Below, in pieces: positions 1-6,226 of a DNA stretch of 8,451 bases (its first letter is position 1; each line of letters opens with the position of its first letter). This stretch comes from Desulfobacteraceae bacterium. Its GTDB lineage: Bacteria > Desulfobacterota > DSM-4660 > Desulfatiglandales > Desulfatiglandaceae. A program made the translations under genes and the position numbers. Under the pieces are notes generated by a model that ran no database searches, was not told where the DNA came from, and was given only the letters and a program-made list of their open reading frames with translations. The stretch spans positions 1 through 8,451 of the forward strand of contig DQZA01000277.1 of assembly GCA_011042035.1 (NCBI GenBank), in the 5' to 3' direction.

Positions 1-1268
1 AGTTCGCGAATATCCTCTTTTTCAATACAAGAAAATGCTACTCTTAAGTCCGTTTTCCCTATGGAGATGAGGCCAACACCGTAGTTGTCAAGGAGATGGA
101 CTCTCAGGGGTTCGGCCTCCACGGTCTTTAGCTTTAGGCACATGAAGTAGCCTGAATTGAAGGGATAGGCCTTCCAGGCCTGGTCATACCTGGGATCTGA
201 CAGTACTTTCTTTATCTCTTTCGCCCTTTCCATAAGTATGTGATATTTCTCTATCTTTTCGTCATTATAAGTGGGTGACTTCATGGCGTTCAATATGATT
301 TCTTGGCTGAGATGGGAAACGTTTGAGATGGAACCTCTAACGGCTCCAGCGGTCTTTTTCTCCAGGGCCTCATAAACGGGGGCCACTTCCCCTTCCGCCC
401 AACACCCATATGTGATGAATCCAACCCTGAGTCCCCACACATAGTCTTCCTTGGTGGCTCCATCCAGCTTAATAGCCACGATTCTTGGGTCCAAACCGGC
501 TAGGTAGGAAAATAATGATTCCTTGAGCACATCTTCTTCGTAAAACAGACCAAAATATGCCTCATCTGTTATGGCAAGGACGTTCACACCGCTGGAAGCC
601 AGATCGCCCAGTATTTTAGCGATGGCCTCTGCCTCCTTGGGCGTTATGGTATATCCCGTTGGATTATTGGGGAAATTCAAAATGGTTGATATTTTACCGT
701 TTTCTTCGGCCTCCGATTCCAGGACATGCTTGAATCCGTCTAGATTGAATCTGCCTTCAGAATCAAAAAGAGGGAAATTTACGATTTGGGCTCCCTTTCT
801 AACACCAAATATCAGGTTGTAGTTGCCCCACATCTTGTCAGGAAGCACCACAACATCTCCTGGGTCAATCCACATGTCGCCAATCACACTCAGCGCATGC
901 GTGACGCCGTTGGCCACCACGGGAAGACTGATTTCCTTGCCTTGTAAAGAGGGATTTTTCCTGAAAAGGGAGTCCTTCCACGCCTGCCTAAGGGCGGGAA
1001 TCCCAAATGAAGGGGCATAAGTGAGGGCTTGCTCGGGTGCCAGGGCTGCTATGGAAGACATCACAGACTTGAGATGCATCGTATGTCCCTTTTCTGTTGC
1101 CATGCCTATGGTGGCATTGAACCGATGGGCCTTCTGCTTTGCCTCTGAACTTTGGGACAAGATTCCTTTGGGAAAGAACAGGGATTTTCCCACCTGCGAA
1201 AGCATTTGATATATGTGAACGTTACTGTCCTTGATGATTTCGTTGAGTTCTTTTGCTATGGGATTCAT
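1..1268 (-). CDS. Class I/II (fold-type I) PLP-dependent aminotransferase, 3' end cut by window
   Basis: Cytosolic PLP enzyme that moves an amino group between an amino acid and a 2-oxo acid; the substrate cannot be read from sequence. I translated 422 codons from ATG at 1268, open to the window edge. Visible motifs: NNPTG at residues 201-205, TDEAYF with the PLP-ring Asp at D235, Schiff-base lysine K273 in DGATKED, phosphate-binding R281 in GLRVGF, and a C-terminal substrate-carboxylate arginine, R409, in LRVAF. Only a short C-terminal helix should be missing. The start has GAGGA about 9 bases upstream; an in-frame ATG at 1277 leaves no room for that site and is less likely. It is divergent from the acyl-CoA operon and shares its control region. 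Because it is fold type I it is not an IlvE-type branched-chain enzyme; an AvtA-like (alanine-valine) or aromatic role is possible. The family call is secure; specificity is unknown. Confidence 0.93.
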   Translation of the reverse strand, partial: MNPIAKELNEIIKDSNVHIYQMLSQVGKSLFFPKGILSQSSEAKQKAHRFNATIGMATEKGHTMHLKSVMSSIAALAPEQALTYAPSFGIPALRQAWKDSLFRKNPSLQGKEISLPVVANGVTHALSVIGDMWIDPGDVVVLPDKMWGNYNLIFGVRKGAQIVNFPLFDSEGRFNLDGFKHVLESEAEENGKISTILNFPNNPTGYTITPKEAEAIAKILGDLASSGVNVLAITDEAYFGLFYEEDVLKESLFSYLAGLDPRIVAIKLDGATKEDYVWGLRVGFITYGCWAEGEVAPVYEALEKKTAGAVRGSISNVSHLSQEIILNAMKSPTYNDEKIEKYHILMERAKEIKKVLSDPRYDQAWKAYPFNSGYFMCLKLKTVEAEPLRVHLLDNYGVGLISIGKTDLRVAFSCIEKEDIRE

Positions 1269-1323
1269 GGGCTGCATTCCTCGCATATTTTTCTAAGATT
1301 TATGGCAATGAAAATGGAGTTTT

Positions 1324-1351
1324 CTTATAGGTCTCCGGGACCAATTGTCAA
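1324..1351 (-). promoter_or_regulatory. Sigma70-like promoter for the divergent aminotransferase
   Basis: Read on the - strand, a perfect -35 box TTGACA (1351-1346) is followed after 16 bases by TATAAG (1329-1324) as the -10 box. Transcription would start near 1317, giving a leader of about 50 bases before the ATG at 1268. The -35 box overlaps the left arm of the dyad at 1347-1380. The match is close to consensus but is a prediction only. Confidence 0.6.
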
Positions 1352-1380
1352 GTAAAACTGTCAGACCGTTTATACTTGAC
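1347..1380. promoter_or_regulatory. Inverted repeat, candidate operator between divergent promoters
   Basis: The left arm (1347-1358, GTCAAGTAAAAC) and right arm (1368-1380, GTTTATACTTGAC) are reverse complements apart from one extra T in the right arm, and are separated by 9 bases. Each arm carries the TTGAC of an outward-facing -35 box. A dimeric regulator bound here would cover both -35 boxes and could control the aminotransferase and the acyl-CoA operon together. No regulator gene is in the window. Part of the symmetry could simply come from two back-to-back -35 boxes, but the flanking AGTA and AAAC matches extend it beyond that. Confidence 0.5.
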
Positions 1381-1405
1381 TTGAGAGCAGGGCTCCATTT
1401 ATATA
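1376..1405 (+). promoter_or_regulatory. Sigma70-like promoter for the acyl-CoA operon
   Basis: TTGACT (1376-1381) as -35 and TATATA (1400-1405) as -10, with an 18-base spacer; TATAAC at 1402-1407 is an overlapping alternative -10. Transcription would start near 1412, leaving a leader of about 110 bases before the thiolase ATG at 1522. The -35 box overlaps the right arm of the dyad. It is a weaker match than the opposite promoter, but it is the best candidate upstream of the operon. Confidence 0.5.
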
Positions 1406-1410
1406 ACAAC

Positions 1411-1439
1411 AAACCTGAGGGGGGTTCAGAACAAGGTTT
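1411..1439 (+). other. Possible stem-loop at the 5' end of the operon mRNA
   Basis: AAACCT (1411-1416) can pair with AGGTTT (1434-1439), enclosing a smaller CTGA/TCAG stem (1415-1418 with 1426-1429) as an alternative, and a run of five T follows (1437-1441). It would lie at the very start of the predicted transcript. The stem is short and AT-rich, so it could be a 5'-protecting hairpin, a weak attenuator, or chance. I see no cobalamin-riboswitch consensus in this leader. Confidence 0.2.
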
Positions 1440-1510
1440 TTGGCGTTGGAGGAACGCTCAAATTGGCACCGTCAAATCCATTTAGCCATTTATTCCCAAA
1501 TTTAAGAAGA

Positions 1511-1515
1511 AAGGA
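1511..1515 (+). promoter_or_regulatory. Ribosome binding site fixing the thiolase 1 start
   Basis: AAGGA ends 6 bases before the ATG at 1522. This favours that ATG over the in-frame TTG at 1516, which directly abuts the site. The resulting N-terminus MRDVVIVSACRTP is the usual thiolase beginning. Confidence 0.8.
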
Positions 1516-1521
1516 TTGAAA

Positions 1522-2709
1522 ATGAGAGACGTGGTGATAGTTAGCGCATGCAGGACACCAATTGGTGATTTTGCTGGTTCCCTTAGCACAGTTTCTGCCA
1601 CGGATTTGGGTGCGTTGGTCATTAACGAGGCCATTGCCAGGGCAGGGATAACCAATGACGATGTGGACGAAGTCATAATGGGCTGTGTATTACCTCACGG
1701 GTTAGGGCAGAACCCGGCAAGGCAGGCAATGGTTCGCGCTGGACTGCCGTGGGACGTCGGTGCCATAACTGTCAATAAGGTCTGCGGATCCGGGTTGAAA
1801 GCAGTAATGCTGGGTGCCCAGGCCATCAAGTGCGGTGATGCTGATGTGGTGGTTGCCGGAGGCCAGGAAAACATGAATCTGTGTCCATACATGCTGGAAA
1901 AGGCCCGTACTGGATACCGAATGAATAATGGAGTTGTTATTGACGGTATGGTTCACGATGGCCTCTGGGACCATGTGAATGATTTTCATATGGGCATGAG
2001 CGCTGAATTAGTTGCTGACAAATATGGTGTTAGCAGGGAAGACATGGATGAATTTGCCCTAAATTCATATCAGAAGGCATGGAGGGCTATTGATGAAGGC
2101 AAATTCAAGGCCGAGATAGTCCCTGTGGAGGTTCCGCAAAGGAAGGGTGATCCAAAGATTTTTGACACCGATGAAGTGCCTTTAAGGCAGCCGAGAACTA
2201 GCGCTGAAGCCCTGGCCCGCTTGAGGCCAGCTTTCAAGAAAGACGGAAGAGTAACGGCTGGGAATGCCTCCAAGATCAGTGACGGTGCTTCTGCTGTAGT
2301 TCTGATGGCCAGAGAGAAGGCCGAGGCCTTGGGCTGTAAACCCTTGGTGAGGGTGGGTGCTCAGGGTTCAGCAGGTATTGACATGAAATACGTTTTGGTT
2401 GCACCCATATATTCCATCCCAAGGGTGTTGGCTAAAGATGGGTTGAAGGTGGAAGACATTGATCTACATGAGATAAACGAGGCATTCAGCTCCTCCTCGG
2501 TTGCCATTAACAGGGAATTGGGCATTGACCCTGAGAAGGTTAACGTGAATGGGGGAGCTGTGGCCCTGGGACACCCGATCGGGGCTAGCGGTGCCAGGGT
2601 TCTTACCACCTTGATTTATGCTATGAAGGAGAAAGGAGCAGAGGTAGGACAGGCCACCCTTTGTTTGGGTGGTGGGGAAGCGGTTACGCTCGTGGTGTAT
2701 AATGAGTAA
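1522..2709 (+). CDS. Thiolase 1 (acetyl-CoA C-acyltransferase family), divergent active-site loops
   Basis: Thiolase superfamily, 395 residues (usual length about 390-395): CoA-dependent cleavage of a 3-oxoacyl-CoA, or the reverse condensation, in the cytosol. Catalytic residues are in place: nucleophile C88 in NKVCGSG, N319 in NEAF, H351 in GHPIG and C381 in CLGGGEA. The fold is full length, with the QRKGDP segment (206-211) and TAGNAS (245-250) conserved. Several normally constant positions differ: GGQENM (113-118) where GGMENM is usual, NEAFSSSS (319-326) where NEAFGAQ or NEAFAAQ is usual, and APIYSIP (294-300) in place of the GP-I/V-PA loop. These changes line the acyl/CoA pocket, so substrate preference may differ from plain acetoacetyl-CoA thiolase. 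It is the first gene of the operon and is followed directly by a heptamer array. Thiolase identity is secure; the exact substrate is not. Confidence 0.95.
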   Translation: MRDVVIVSACRTPIGDFAGSLSTVSATDLGALVINEAIARAGITNDDVDEVIMGCVLPHGLGQNPARQAMVRAGLPWDVGAITVNKVCGSGLKAVMLGAQAIKCGDADVVVAGGQENMNLCPYMLEKARTGYRMNNGVVIDGMVHDGLWDHVNDFHMGMSAELVADKYGVSREDMDEFALNSYQKAWRAIDEGKFKAEIVPVEVPQRKGDPKIFDTDEVPLRQPRTSAEALARLRPAFKKDGRVTAGNASKISDGASAVVLMAREKAEALGCKPLVRVGAQGSAGIDMKYVLVAPIYSIPRVLAKDGLKVEDIDLHEINEAFSSSSVAINRELGIDPEKVNVNGGAVALGHPIGASGARVLTTLIYAMKEKGAEVGQATLCLGGGEAVTLVVYNE

Positions 2710-2758
2710 GGCGTGAGGCGTCGGGCATGGGGCGTAAGGCACAGGGCGTAAGGCGTAA
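2710..2758 (+). repeat. Seven phased heptamers, consensus GGCGTAA, starting at the stop codon
   Basis: Seven consecutive 7-base units, every one beginning GGC and three being exactly GGCGTAA, run without a gap from the base after the thiolase 1 stop. The last bases of the gene (TGAGTAA, 2703-2709) match the unit at 5 of 7 positions, so the TAA stop may itself belong to the array. The variants are substitutions only; no unit changes length. It resembles the short tandemly repeated heptanucleotide sequences described in cyanobacteria and seen in other bacterial spacers. Function is unknown. Confidence 0.85.
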
Positions 2759-2818
2759 GGGAAGAGTTCCCCTTTGGAGAAGGGAGCAGTGGGGGGATTT
2801 CAGCATAGGGTGATTAAA

Positions 2819-2846
2819 AATAATGAATATCGAATGATGAATTTTT
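2819..2846 (+). repeat. Four phased heptamers beginning AAT
   Basis: Four 7-base units start with AAT; the first three follow AATNNYG or a close variant (AATAATG, AATATCG, AATGATG) and the fourth is AATTTTT. It runs in the same 7-base phase into the array starting at 2847. Low complexity makes this the weakest of the arrays. Confidence 0.5.
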
Positions 2847-2888
2847 GTTCACGGTGGACGGTGAACAGTGAACGGACAACGGTGAACC
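2847..2888 (+). repeat. Six phased heptamers, consensus GTGAACG
   Basis: Six consecutive 7-base units: three match GTGAAC followed by A, G or C, two are one- or two-base variants (GTGGACG, GACAACG), and the first is GTTCACG, whose first six bases are the reverse complement of GTGAAC. GTTCAC (2847-2852) can therefore pair with GTGAAC (2861-2866) or with later units as a hairpin. The array lies 52 bases before thiolase 2. The rest of the 2710-2940 spacer holds G-rich sequence with short stems (2759-2784) and an AT-rich stretch leading to a ribosome binding site; I see no gene in it. Confidence 0.75.
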
Positions 2889-2940
2889 TTAGTTAATAAA
2901 CGCTCGAGAGGGCAAATAAAATAGCAAAGGAGAGAAAGCC

Positions 2941-4224
2941 ATGCGTGAAGTAGTAATTGTTTCGGGAGCGAGAACCCCGGTGGGTTCTTTTGGGGGTAGC
3001 TTGAAGGATACCCCCGTAGTGCAATTGGGGGCTATTGTACTAAAGGAGACCCTCAAAAAGATTAACCTGAGGCCGCAGGCAAGCGAAAAACTGGTAGGAT
3101 TTGAGCCTGACGGCATAAAGGGAAGAGGAATGATTGATCTGGAAAAGCAAGGCTATGACTATGATGAGGGCGCTCAGCCAATCCAAATAGACGAAGTCAT
3201 AATGGGTAACGTAGTGGGTGCAGGTCAGGGCCAAAACGTTACCAGGCAGGCCATGATCAGGGCGGGTATTTCCAAGGAAACTCCTGCTTTTACTGTAAAC
3301 AAGGTTTGTGCCTCCGGGATGAAGGCGGTTGCGTTAGCCACCCAAGCTATTAGGCACGGGGAGGCTGACGTGATTCTCGCTGGCGGCATGGAAAACATGA
3401 GCATGATCCCTTACGGCCTACCTGCTGCCAGGTGGGGGGCAAGGATGAATAATACAGAGCTCGTAGACCTCATGATCATGGATGGCCTATTTGAGATATT
3501 CTATGGCTATCATATGGGAATTACCGCAGAGAATATCGCGGAGAAATATGGTATAACTCGAGAGGAACAAGACGAAATAGGGGCACTAAGCCACCAGCGA
3601 GCACGAAAGGCCATAGCAGAAGGGATTTTCAAGGATGAGGTGGTCCCCGTTGTTATTCCTCAGCGAAAAGGTGATCCTATCGTGTTTGATACGGATGAAA
3701 GACCCATGGATACTAGCGTGGAAAAGATGGCTAAGCTGAGGCCTGCATTCAAGAAGGATGGCACGGTAACAGCTGGAAATGCCTCGGGAATAAATGACGC
3801 CGCAGCGGCCCTTCTTCTCATGAGCGAGGACAAGGCAAAGGAGCTGGGGCTTGAGCCGATTGTGAAAGTAAGGGCATATGCCTCTGCCGCCATTGACCCT
3901 GCCTACATGGGGCTTGGGCCAATCCCGGCGGTCAGAAAGATTCTGGAAAAGGAAAACCTGAGCATAGAGGATTTCGGGACCATAGAATTGAATGAGGCCT
4001 TTGGTGCCCAGGCAATTGCCTGCATGAGAGAACTGAACTTCGATATTGAGAAGACTAATGTCCTTGGTAGTGGTATTTCCATAGGTCATCCCATTGGATG
4101 TACCGGGGCTCGCATCATTCTTACCCTGGCAAATGAGATGAAGCGCAAGGGACACGACCTTGGACTGGCCACTCTTTGTATTGGCGGGGGACAGGGAATG
4201 GCCACAGTACTGGAGAGAGCATAG
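2941..4224 (+). CDS. Thiolase 2 (acetyl-CoA C-acetyltransferase) with a 35-residue N-terminal insertion
   Basis: Thiolase expected to cleave acetoacetyl-CoA to two acetyl-CoA, or to run the condensation. Catalytic set: C123 in NKVCASG, N351 in NEAFGAQ, H383 in GHPIGCTG and C413 in CIGGGQG; the canonical GGMENMS (148-154) and MGLGPIPA (323-330) loops are intact, so it is the more orthodox of the two. At 427 residues it is about 35 longer than usual. The whole excess lies between residues about 42 and 82, after the first helix and before DEVIMG; thiolase 1 lacks it. The insert is charged, with a GYDYDEG segment, and reading frame and codon use continue through it, so it looks like real protein. 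AAAGGAG (2926-2932) precedes the ATG by 8 bases. The stop overlaps the ribosome binding site of the hydratase gene, implying co-translation. Confidence 0.95.
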   Translation: MREVVIVSGARTPVGSFGGSLKDTPVVQLGAIVLKETLKKINLRPQASEKLVGFEPDGIKGRGMIDLEKQGYDYDEGAQPIQIDEVIMGNVVGAGQGQNVTRQAMIRAGISKETPAFTVNKVCASGMKAVALATQAIRHGEADVILAGGMENMSMIPYGLPAARWGARMNNTELVDLMIMDGLFEIFYGYHMGITAENIAEKYGITREEQDEIGALSHQRARKAIAEGIFKDEVVPVVIPQRKGDPIVFDTDERPMDTSVEKMAKLRPAFKKDGTVTAGNASGINDAAAALLLMSEDKAKELGLEPIVKVRAYASAAIDPAYMGLGPIPAVRKILEKENLSIEDFGTIELNEAFGAQAIACMRELNFDIEKTNVLGSGISIGHPIGCTGARIILTLANEMKRKGHDLGLATLCIGGGQGMATVLERA

Positions 4225-4230
4225 GAGGTG
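4223..4230 (+). promoter_or_regulatory. Strong ribosome binding site overlapping the thiolase 2 stop codon
   Basis: AGGAGGTG shares its first two bases with the TAG stop of thiolase 2 and ends 7 bases before ATG 4238. It fixes the hydratase start there and argues against an in-frame upstream start near 4160 that would overlap thiolase 2 by about 65 bases. Confidence 0.85.
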
Positions 4231-4237
4231 GACTAGT

Positions 4238-5026
4238 ATGGGATACGAAAATATCATTTATGAAAAGGATGGAAACGTAGCAGTAATAAAGTTCAACAGA
4301 CCCAAGGCACTGAATGCCATCAATCCCGATGTCTTGGATGAACTGGAAGATGCCCTGGAAAAGATTGAGCAGGACAAGGAGGTGCGCGTCCTGGTACTCA
4401 CCGGAGAGGGTGAAAAGGCCTTTGTTGCAGGGGCCGATATTTCGGTGATGGTAAACTATAACCCCCTTCAGGGCTATAACTTCTCTCGTCGGGGACAGGA
4501 TCTTTTATTCAAGATAGAATCTTTACCTATCCCGGTGATAGCATGCGTCAATGGTTTTGCTCTGGGGGGAGGAACAGAGATTGCCATGGCATGTGACTTT
4601 ATCTACGCCTCTGAAAATGCCAAGTTCGGGCAACCAGAAATCAACCTTGGCATTGTGCCCGGCTTTGGCGGCACCCAAAGGCTGGCGCGGTTAGTCGGCA
4701 AGGGCATGGCCAAGGAGCTGTGTATGACAGGTGTGATAATCAATGCGGAAGAGGCAAAACAGATCGGCCTGGTGAACAAGGTGTTTCCACCGGACAAACT
4801 TTGGGAAGAAACCATGAAAACAGCGCAACTCCTGGCTTCGAAGGGCAGGGTAGCCATGAGGGGCGTTAAGTATTGTATTGATAGAGGTTTTGACGTGGAC
4901 TTGAGGACCGGCTGTTACCTAGAGGCAGACGCCTTTAGTATCTGCATGTCCAGCCCGGATGGTAAGGAGGGCCTCTCGGCATTCCTGGAAAAGCGTAAAC
5001 CCCAATTCAAAGGAGAGTTGAGCTGA
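4238..5026 (+). CDS. Enoyl-CoA hydratase (crotonase family)
   Basis: Adds water across the 2,3 double bond of enoyl-CoA, most likely crotonyl-CoA to 3-hydroxybutyryl-CoA here. At 262 residues it has the usual crotonase length. AFVAGADI (61-68) and GFALGGGTE (106-114) form the CoA site and oxyanion hole; the two catalytic glutamates of true hydratases are present as E114 (GGGTEIAMACD) and E134 (PEINLGIVPGFGGTQR). Keeping both favours a hydratase over other crotonase-fold reactions such as decarboxylases, which usually lose one. Downstream the next ATG is only one base beyond the stop, so translation is probably coupled to the acyl-CoA dehydrogenase. Chain-length preference cannot be read, but the short-chain context suggests C4. 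Confidence 0.94.
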   Translation: MGYENIIYEKDGNVAVIKFNRPKALNAINPDVLDELEDALEKIEQDKEVRVLVLTGEGEKAFVAGADISVMVNYNPLQGYNFSRRGQDLLFKIESLPIPVIACVNGFALGGGTEIAMACDFIYASENAKFGQPEINLGIVPGFGGTQRLARLVGKGMAKELCMTGVIINAEEAKQIGLVNKVFPPDKLWEETMKTAQLLASKGRVAMRGVKYCIDRGFDVDLRTGCYLEADAFSICMSSPDGKEGLSAFLEKRKPQFKGELS

Positions 5027-5027
5027 C

Positions 5028-6176
5028 ATGGATTTCGAGCTGACAGAAGAACAGCAGATGGTAAGAGACATGGCCCGGCGTTTTGCCGAGGCCGAGATAA
5101 AGCCGAAGGCTGCTGAATTTGACAAGACTCATCAGCACCCAGCAGAGATAGTGAAACAGCTGGGAGAGCTAAAGATGCTGGGGATAGCTGTGCCAGAAGA
5201 GTATGGGGGCGGGGGAATGGATAACGTTAGCTACGTGCTGGCCCTTATAGAGGTCTCAAAGGCCTGCGCCTCTACAGGGGTTATCATGTCGGTGAACAAT
5301 TCCCTTTACTGCTTCCCGGTCATGGCCTACGGAACTGAAGAGCAGAAAAAGAAATACCTTTATCCCTGTGCATCGGGGGGAAAACTGGGCTGCTATGGCC
5401 TGACCGAGTCAGGCGCCGGTTCTGACCCCGCAAGCATGAGAACTACCGCGGTCAAGGATGGTGATGAATGGATTATCAATGGTGAAAAGAGGTTCATCAC
5501 CAATGGCAACGTTGCCTCATATTGTGTACTGGCCGCGGTCACCGATAAGGGAGCTGGTTATAAGGGTATTAGCTCCTTCGTGGTGGACCTCGAGAACACG
5601 CCGGGATTTCGGGTTGGTAAGGTGGAGGAAAAGCTTGGAATCCTGGCCTCGGGAACGGCCGAACTGGTATTTGAGGACGCCAGACTGCCCGCTGATGCCC
5701 TCTTAGGAAAGCAAGGGGAAGGGTTCAAGCAAATGCTTACCACCCTTGACGGGGGCCGTATTGGAATAGCCGCCCAGGCAGTAGGTATCGGCAGATCAGT
5801 CCTGGAAGAGGCGCTGGAATATGCCAAGACAAGGGAGCAGTTTGGAAAACCCATCAGCTCGTTTCAGGCTATTCAATGGAAGTTGGCAGACATGGCAACG
5901 GAGCTGGATGCAGCGGAGTTGCTGACCTTGCGGGCAGCATGGCTGGAGGATCACCACAAGCCATATGAGAAGGCCGCCGCAATGGCCAAGATGTATGCCT
6001 CGGATGTAACAATGAGGGCCTCAATTGAGGGAATCCAGATATTAGGAGGTTACGGTTACTGCAAGGAATATCCCATGGAAAGGCATATGAGGGATGCAAA
6101 GATATGTCAAATATATGAAGGGACAAATGAAATCATGCGCCTGGTCATAGCTAGAAACCTTATAAGAGGTAGGTAA
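5028..6176 (+). CDS. Short-chain acyl-CoA dehydrogenase (butyryl-CoA dehydrogenase-like)
   Basis: FAD enzyme that oxidises acyl-CoA to 2-enoyl-CoA, normally passing electrons to an electron-transfer flavoprotein; neither etfA nor etfB is in the window. Its 382 residues match the short-chain family. N-terminal helical domain from LTEEQQM (5-11); first signature YGLTESGAGSDPA (123-135); FAD/dimer segment RIGIAAQAVG (244-253); YAKTREQFGKPIS (265-277); second signature from QILGGYGY (337-344) to HMRDAKI (353-359). The catalytic base is E364 in IYEGTNEI, the position used by short- and medium-chain enzymes. In the pathway it would link butyryl-CoA to crotonyl-CoA. An isobutyryl-CoA or other branched substrate is an alternative that sequence alone does not exclude. 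Ribosome binding site AGGAG at 5011-5015 lies inside the end of the hydratase gene. Confidence 0.94.
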   Translation: MDFELTEEQQMVRDMARRFAEAEIKPKAAEFDKTHQHPAEIVKQLGELKMLGIAVPEEYGGGGMDNVSYVLALIEVSKACASTGVIMSVNNSLYCFPVMAYGTEEQKKKYLYPCASGGKLGCYGLTESGAGSDPASMRTTAVKDGDEWIINGEKRFITNGNVASYCVLAAVTDKGAGYKGISSFVVDLENTPGFRVGKVEEKLGILASGTAELVFEDARLPADALLGKQGEGFKQMLTTLDGGRIGIAAQAVGIGRSVLEEALEYAKTREQFGKPISSFQAIQWKLADMATELDAAELLTLRAAWLEDHHKPYEKAAAMAKMYASDVTMRASIEGIQILGGYGYCKEYPMERHMRDAKICQIYEGTNEIMRLVIARNLIRGR

Positions 6177-6226
6177 AGTCTTCCGTCAGAAAGGGCGGAG
6201 GCAATAGATGAGGGGGAGGTGGGCCC

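Noticed and set aside
571..1355. Chain of short + strand frames across the first 1.3 kb
   Set aside because: All but the tail of the last one fall opposite the aminotransferase, whose - strand frame is continuous and carries every PLP-enzyme motif.
1516..1521. TTG start giving thiolase 1 two more residues
   Set aside because: It directly abuts AAGGA, leaving no spacer; ATG 1522 is correctly spaced and gives the normal family N-terminus.
1406..1521. Cobalamin riboswitch ahead of an operon with a B12-dependent mutase
   Set aside because: The leader is about 110 bases, too short for the usual element, and I could not find the B12-box consensus.
2759..2784. Short stems GGGAA/TTCCC and CCCTT/AAGGG as an intrinsic terminator after thiolase 1
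   Set aside because: The stems are only 5 bp, they compete with each other, and no T-run follows; the downstream gene is in the same pathway and orientation.
2710..2888. CRISPR array
   Set aside because: Units are 7 bases with no spacers between them; no cas gene is in the window.
4160..4237. 26-codon upstream extension of the hydratase
   Set aside because: It would overlap thiolase 2, has no crotonase-like residues, and a near-perfect ribosome binding site sits in front of ATG 4238.
3586..4257. 223-codon open frame on the - strand opposite thiolase 2
   Set aside because: It lies antisense to a gene with all thiolase motifs, has no recognisable domain, and its Cys/His/Ser-rich composition is typical of a shadow frame.
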